Part shown: positions 5,945-7,293 of the stretch, piece by piece
Layout: each line of letters opens with the position of its first letter
How positions within the stretch are numbered: the first letter of the stretch is position 1
Source: Deinococcus sp.
GTDB taxonomy: Bacteria; Deinococcota; Deinococci; Deinococcales; Deinococcaceae
Assembly: GCA_030524065.1 (NCBI GenBank)
Contig: JAUNHF010000087.1
Location: forward strand, 1-7,293
Direction: 5' to 3'
Length of the DNA stretch: 7,293 bases
Program-made: the position numbers and the translations under genes
The notes under the pieces: generated by a model
Seen by the model: only the letters and a program-made list of their open reading frames with translations
The model's database searches: none
Told to the model about the DNA's origin: nothing

Positions 5945-6850
5945 CTACTCCGCTGCGCCCTCGGTAGCCGTGGCTGACGGGCCACCAAAGCCTGTCTCCC
6001 CTGAATCAACAGGCGCGCCGGAGAGACGCTCCAGCTGAGCTTTTCCCAGTGCAAAGGCCACCGTGACCAGGCCACCAGCAGGATAGGCTGTCACGTAGGC
6101 GGGCATACGGCGCCCCGAACGAAACGGCAGATAGCTGGCAGTTTCGACCGGCAGCCCACTGGCCCTGGCCTCCTGCACAGGATGACCTTCCGGGATTACC
6201 GTCCCGGCGGATAGCCCATAGGGAAATGAAGACGAAGCTGCACTGGCCCGCACCTGGAGGCGGTCGCCGGCCCCACGGCCCGTTCCACACACGGCATAGA
6301 GCACGGCGGTTTCGGTTTCGCCCGCCAGGGTGTATAGAGCCGCCGAAGCACTAACATCGGCCCGCCGGGCCAGCTCGCTCAGCGCCCGGCCAGTGGGCCC
6401 GAACCGGGCCAGCACGTCTTGAACCAGCGCAGGCGGCATCAGCATGGCCGCGGCTCCCACATTGCACAGCGTTTCTATCGCCTGCTCCAGGCGGTCACCC
6501 TCAAACAGGTCATGCACATCACTCAGCAGATCGTCATCGTTGAGCAGCAAAGCGTGGCTGATCTCATGGGCCAGGGTAAAGCGCTGACGCTGAGGGCTGG
6601 CGGCACTATCAATCAGAATCAGGTGATGTTCGGGGTCGTAAGCGCCGTCCCGGTCGCCCAGGGGAACCGCCGAAATCTGCGGCACCTGCGGCAAGATTCC
6701 CTCCAGCCCCAGGATCATACTGGCCATGTCCTGGGCTGGCAGAGACCCTGCGTATTCAGCCGCCATGCTCTCCATCCTGGCTTTCAGCTCCTGAAAAACC
6801 AGTGCCGGTGCAGGCACGCCCATATCTTGCTGGGCAGGTAGAGTGCTCAC
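5945..6850 (-). CDS. irrE: IrrE/PprI, Zn-dependent protease of the radiation response
   Basis: IrrE (PprI) cleaves the repressor DdrO after radiation or desiccation, inducing DNA-repair genes in Deinococcus (established). The 301-aa product compares with 328 aa, as I recall, in D. radiodurans. An N-terminal M78-type (ImmA/IrrE) peptidase region holds FTLAHEISH with H95, E96 and H99, and ETLCN with E126, matching zinc ligands and catalytic Glu H118, E119, H122 and E149 of D. radiodurans. A helix-turn-helix-like stretch FGPTGRALSELARRADVSASAALY spans 150-173 and a GAF-like C-terminal domain about 180-285, including the conserved YLPFRSGR. Upstream Deinococcus landmarks RDGAYDPEHH (67-76) also match. 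The start is GTG; AAGGAA lies 12 nt before it, a rather long spacing. No ATG lies upstream in frame nearby; Met10 is an alternative. It lies 16 nt after the acyl-CoA-binding protein gene, so probably co-transcribed with it. Confidence 0.96.
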   Translation of the reverse strand: MSTLPAQQDMGVPAPALVFQELKARMESMAAEYAGSLPAQDMASMILGLEGILPQVPQISAVPLGDRDGAYDPEHHLILIDSAASPQRQRFTLAHEISHALLLNDDDLLSDVHDLFEGDRLEQAIETLCNVGAAAMLMPPALVQDVLARFGPTGRALSELARRADVSASAALYTLAGETETAVLYAVCGTGRGAGDRLQVRASAASSSFPYGLSAGTVIPEGHPVQEARASGLPVETASYLPFRSGRRMPAYVTAYPAGGLVTVAFALGKAQLERLSGAPVDSGETGFGGPSATATEGAAE

Positions 6851-6866
6851 GGCCAGCAGCCGTTCC

Positions 6867-7127
6867 TTATCCCTGATCCTGGCGCATCAGATCACGGACC
6901 AGTTCGACATAGTCCTGCTGGGCCTGCTCCGAGCTCTTGCCCTGCTGAGCTTGCCATGCGTCATATTTTGCCGCTCCTCGGAAGTCAAATCCGCCCGGTC
7001 GCTCTCCGGTCACGTCCCCTTCGGTGGCCTGCTTGTACAGCCCATACAGTTTCAGGAGGGCGTCATTTCCCGGTTTTTTGCTGAGGGTATTGACGTCCTG
7101 CTGGGCCTGTCCAAATTCATTCGGCAT
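6867..7127 (-). CDS. Acyl-CoA-binding protein (ACBP)
   Basis: An 86-aa four-helix ACBP, a soluble protein that binds medium- to long-chain acyl-CoA esters with high affinity and buffers or transports them. Family hallmarks are LLKLYGLYKQATEGD (24-38), RPG (43-45), AAKYDAW (52-58) and YVELV (73-77). With no gaps the numbering matches bovine ACBP (86 aa), and the ligand-contacting residues Y28, Y31, K32, K54 and Y73 are all present; only the Trp after K54 is Tyr. It should therefore bind acyl-CoA. ACBPs are typical of eukaryotes and patchy in bacteria. The ATG at 7127 has TAGACT 6 nt upstream and no Shine-Dalgarno, suggesting a leaderless transcript. It is first in the minus-strand train and its TAA stop lies 16 nt before irrE. 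Confidence 0.95.
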   Translation of the reverse strand: MPNEFGQAQQDVNTLSKKPGNDALLKLYGLYKQATEGDVTGERPGGFDFRGAAKYDAWQAQQGKSSEQAQQDYVELVRDLMRQDQG

Positions 7128-7133
7128 GGCAGC

Positions 7134-7139
7134 AGTCTA
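7134..7139 (-). promoter_or_regulatory. -10 element of leaderless promoter for ACBP-irrE
   Basis: On the minus strand TAGACT is followed by GCTGCC (6 nt) and the ATG at 7127; the hexamer is identical to the pnp box. A TTGCGA resembling a -35 lies upstream but with a 21-bp spacer, which is too long to trust. This is the likely promoter of ACBP and irrE. I find no radiation/desiccation response motif near it. Confidence 0.62.
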
Positions 7140-7207
7140 GCGTAAGGCCCAGAAGGTAGTTCGCAAGCAGCTGCGGAGCATCTCACACTGCTACAGGACT
7201 CAGAGCA

Positions 7208-7242
7208 ACAGAAAAGCCCCCGGGCACAGGGCCAGGGGGCTT
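7208..7242 (-). terminator. Probable intrinsic terminator of a minus-strand gene beyond the right edge
   Basis: AAGCCCCC (7214-7221) and GGGGGCTT (7235-7242) form an 8-bp stem with a 13-nt loop. On the minus strand it is followed by TTCTGTTG, giving GGGGGCTTTTCTG, a modest T-tract; the plus strand continues GAGG without one. It therefore probably ends a leftward transcript coming from the right and insulates the ACBP promoter. The stem is the same as in the pnp terminator. Confidence 0.65.
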
Positions 7243-7293
7243 GAGGAAGATGAGGTCAAACAGAAGATATGCTGCGGAGCGCTATAGAAAGGA
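7243..7293. other. Right-edge segment with no supportable gene
   Basis: These 51 bases give no convincing coding frame. On the minus strand two frames hit stops (TAG near 7284-7282 and TGA near 7256), either of which could end a leftward gene stopped by the hairpin at 7208-7242. The plus strand ends in AAAGGA, which would suit a ribosome site if a gene begins just outside. Neither can be decided here. Confidence 0.3.

Noticed and set aside
4515..5977. Two long plus-strand open frames (276 and 315 aa) opposite folB, folP and irrE's end
   Set aside because: Both lie wholly antisense to well-conserved enzymes and have shadow-type composition with no motifs.
6843..7145. Plus-strand 100-aa hydrophobic frame opposite ACBP
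   Set aside because: It is antisense to a gene with every ACBP ligand residue conserved and has no promoter or ribosome site of note.
7170..7280. Direct repeat GCTGCGGAGC at 7170-7179 and 7271-7280 flanking the right-hand hairpin
   Set aside because: A single 10-bp repeat in GC-rich DNA is expected by chance and there is no element between the copies apart from the terminator.
7128..7293. Radiation/desiccation response motif (DdrO operator) upstream of ACBP-irrE
   Set aside because: I looked for the 17-bp TTATG...CATAA-type palindrome here and near other starts and did not find a convincing match.

Overview
This is a GC-rich bacterial window that almost certainly comes from a Deinococcus. 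The evidence is a clear IrrE/PprI radiation-response metalloprotease with Deinococcus-specific sequence (RDGAYDPEHH, HEISH, IETLCN) next to folate genes. A polynucleotide phosphorylase with an Arg/Asp/Gly-rich tail and gene starts placed 6-7 nt after a TANNNT -10 box, the leaderless-mRNA signature known in this genus, point the same way. The species cannot be fixed from the sequence alone.

Layout, left to right. (1) The 5' part of a cis-prenyltransferase gene (uppS family) lies on the minus strand and runs off the left edge. (2) It diverges, across only 41 bp, from pnp on the plus strand, which ends at a strong intrinsic terminator. (3) A small divergent pair follows: an 88-aa three-helix membrane protein (minus) and a 106-aa TPR-like helical protein (plus), separated by 49 bp. 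(4) A long minus-strand gene train fills the rest. In transcription order it is acyl-CoA-binding protein, irrE (pprI), folP, folB, folK and a 156-aa membrane-anchored protein. It ends at a strong minus-strand intrinsic terminator whose T-tract overlaps the stop codon of the TPR-like gene. (5) The right end holds 166 bp of non-coding DNA with a second minus-strand-type terminator.

Function. FolB, FolK and FolP are consecutive enzymes of the dihydropteroate branch of folate synthesis and sit in a compact unit (ATGA overlap folP/folB, 10-nt overlap folB/folK). IrrE is the Zn protease that cleaves the repressor DdrO after radiation or desiccation. Its start lies 16 nt after the acyl-CoA-binding protein stop, so the two are probably co-transcribed. 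PNPase is the 3'-5' phosphorolytic exoribonuclease; in Deinococcus it also partners with the Ro-like protein Rsr and a Y RNA.

The most striking unannotated signal is a repeated start-site architecture. Six starts or plausible starts (uppS, pnp, both small genes, the acyl-CoA-binding protein, and an internal folP Met) are each preceded by TA-N-(A/G)-C-T exactly 6-7 nt upstream, and most have no Shine-Dalgarno. In two divergent pairs the back-to-back promoters must overlap physically. I see no CRISPR array, insertion sequence, tRNA, rRNA or obvious defence system.
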